Part shown: positions 63,239-64,000 of the stretch, in pieces | Layout of the letters: each line of letters starts with the position of its first letter | How positions within the stretch are numbered: position 1 is the stretch's first letter | Assembly: GCA_003166955.1 (NCBI GenBank) | Contig: PMUI01000080.1 | Location: 56,033-120,032 of the forward strand | DNA length: 64,000 nt | From: Acidobacterium sp. | GTDB taxonomy: Bacteria > Acidobacteriota > Terriglobia > Terriglobales > Acidobacteriaceae | Direction: 5' to 3' | Translations under genes and position numbers: made by a program | The notes under the pieces: generated by a model | The model's input: the letters and a program-made list of their open reading frames with translations, nothing else | The model's database searches: none | What the model was told of the DNA's origin: nothing

Positions 63239-64000
63239 TTACGGGGCTTGACCCGTTTTGTTGTCGGCGTCGGCGGTGGCTATGGGTAATGCCGGAGTGG
63301 CTACGCCGAGGAATCGCGTGATGCTGCTGCCGGTTTTGTTGGTGACCCACACGGTGCCTGCCAGATCGACGGCGATGCCTGCGGGGTTGGAGAGCGAGGC
63401 GGTGAATCCGGTAGAGGGGGTTTTCGCGGTGCCCGCGTTGGAGAATTCGCTGATGGAGTTGTTGCCGGAGTTGGCGACCCAAACCTGGCTGGCGCCGTCG
63501 ATGGCGAGGGCTTGCGGAGTGCTGAGGCCGCCGGTTCCGATGCCGGCCTGGAACTTCGACGTCCCGACCTGGTTGTCGTACTCAAGCGGGTTGGAGCCCG
63601 ATCCGGCGCTCCAGACGTTGCCGCTTGCGTCAATGGCGACGGCGGCGTTGACGCCGGTATACGTGGGCGAACTGATGGCTGCGCCGTTGCCTGCGAGCTC
63701 GGAGAGTGCGCTGCCGCCATCAACGATCCAGACGCTCTCGCCGCTGACGGCGAGCGGTTTGGAGGACGTGCCGGGGGCGTAGCCGTTACCACCGGTGGGC
63801 GTGAAGTCCGCGGCGATGGTGTAGCCGCCGGAGGGAAGGATGGTGGTGTTGATGACGGCGGCGGGCGAGCCTGCGCCGAGAGCCGCGGTGTAGGCGAAGG
63901 TGCCGGTGGCGTTGGCTCCGGCCGTCATCTCGCCGGCGAAGGTGGTGCCGTTGATGATGGTTGCGATGGGGGTCCAGGTGATGGTGGGGTTGGTGGCGGC
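63239..64000 (-). CDS. Ig-like/NHL-type repeat surface protein (3' part only)
   Basis: The frame is open to the window edge, so the 5' end is missing. The visible start ('NPTITWTPIATIINGTTFAG', 'GTFAYTAALGAGSPAAVINT') is a bacterial Ig-like repeat. It is followed by beta-propeller (NHL-like) units: 'AVAIDASGNVWSAGSGSN', 'ALAIDGASQVWVANSGNNSI', 'GIAVDLAGTVWVTNKTGSSI'. Such proteins are large, secreted and common in Acidobacteriota; they are taken to be adhesins or surface proteins. No anchor is seen at the C-terminus. Confidence 0.82.
   Translation of the reverse strand, partial: AATNPTITWTPIATIINGTTFAGEMTAGANATGTFAYTAALGAGSPAAVINTTILPSGGYTIAADFTPTGGNGYAPGTSSKPLAVSGESVWIVDGGSALSELAGNGAAISSPTYTGVNAAVAIDASGNVWSAGSGSNPLEYDNQVGTSKFQAGIGTGGLSTPQALAIDGASQVWVANSGNNSISEFSNAGTAKTPSTGFTASLSNPAGIAVDLAGTVWVTNKTGSSITRFLGVATPALPIATADADNKTGQAP

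Overview
The window looks like a chromosomal segment of an Acidobacteriota bacterium, probably class Terriglobia. I infer this from family content: Oar-like TonB-dependent receptors with an N-terminal carboxypeptidase-regulatory-like domain, paired VWFA-related proteins of the acidobacterial type (TIGR03436-like), CRTAC1/ASPIC-UnbV FG-GAP proteins next to large TPR proteins, and a high-GC background. No search was run, so family names rest on motifs read from the translations.

Layout. (1) 1-12.1 kb is a carbohydrate region: the 3' end of a TonB receptor, a secreted apiosidase-like glycosidase, a GH105 unsaturated-uronyl hydrolase, a divergent ROK regulator, a HAD hydrolase whose first catalytic motif is broken across three reading frames, a DegT-type PLP enzyme, an APC permease and a GH3 enzyme with altered active-site motifs. 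(2) 12.2-22.6 kb is a minus-strand run: UPF0182 membrane protein, secreted TPR protein, heptaheme cytochrome c, two near-identical tandem TPR proteins and a CRTAC1 protein. (3) 22.7-32.2 kb is a plus-strand run: TPR protein, two VWFA-related paralogues, an unknown secreted protein, and a one-heme/beta-propeller/TPR fusion. (4) 32.2-41.8 kb is minus strand: CRTAC1 plus TPR pair, a full-length TonB receptor and a LacI-type regulator upstream of it. (5) 42.3-52.5 kb holds a decayed TPR-protein tail, a tRNA-Leu(CAA), a very large GH13 enzyme, and a plus-strand series: Fpg/Nei glycosylase, ATP-grasp protein, YbdK-type carboxylate-amine ligase, M29-like aminopeptidase and aldo/keto reductase. (6) 52.6-55.9 kb is accessory DNA. 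(7) 56.7-64 kb has another TonB receptor, a secreted protein with a cysteine-rich motif, a small membrane protein and the 3' end of an Ig-like/NHL-type repeat protein.

The most unusual object is a complete 2,905-bp transposon at 53000-55904. It has 24-bp terminal inverted repeats (22/24 matched), a perfect 8-bp target duplication TATTAGAA, an IS1595-type DDE transposase with what looks like a near-leaderless promoter, and passengers: a membrane protein, a 46-residue basic protein overlapping the transposase stop, a coiled-coil/winged-helix protein, and a tRNA gene. That tRNA has a class II, leucine-type body (long variable arm, Leu-like D arm, A73, encoded CCA) but the anticodon UGG, which reads proline CCA. 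If charged by LeuRS it would insert leucine at proline codons. A 14-bp motif repeated with one mismatch sits in hairpins before both the winged-helix gene and the tRNA, suggesting a shared control element.

Elsewhere, a TonB receptor is preceded by a sigma70-like promoter and a CG-centred LacI-type half-site palindrome, and a 21-bp tandem repeat array lies just left of the transposon.
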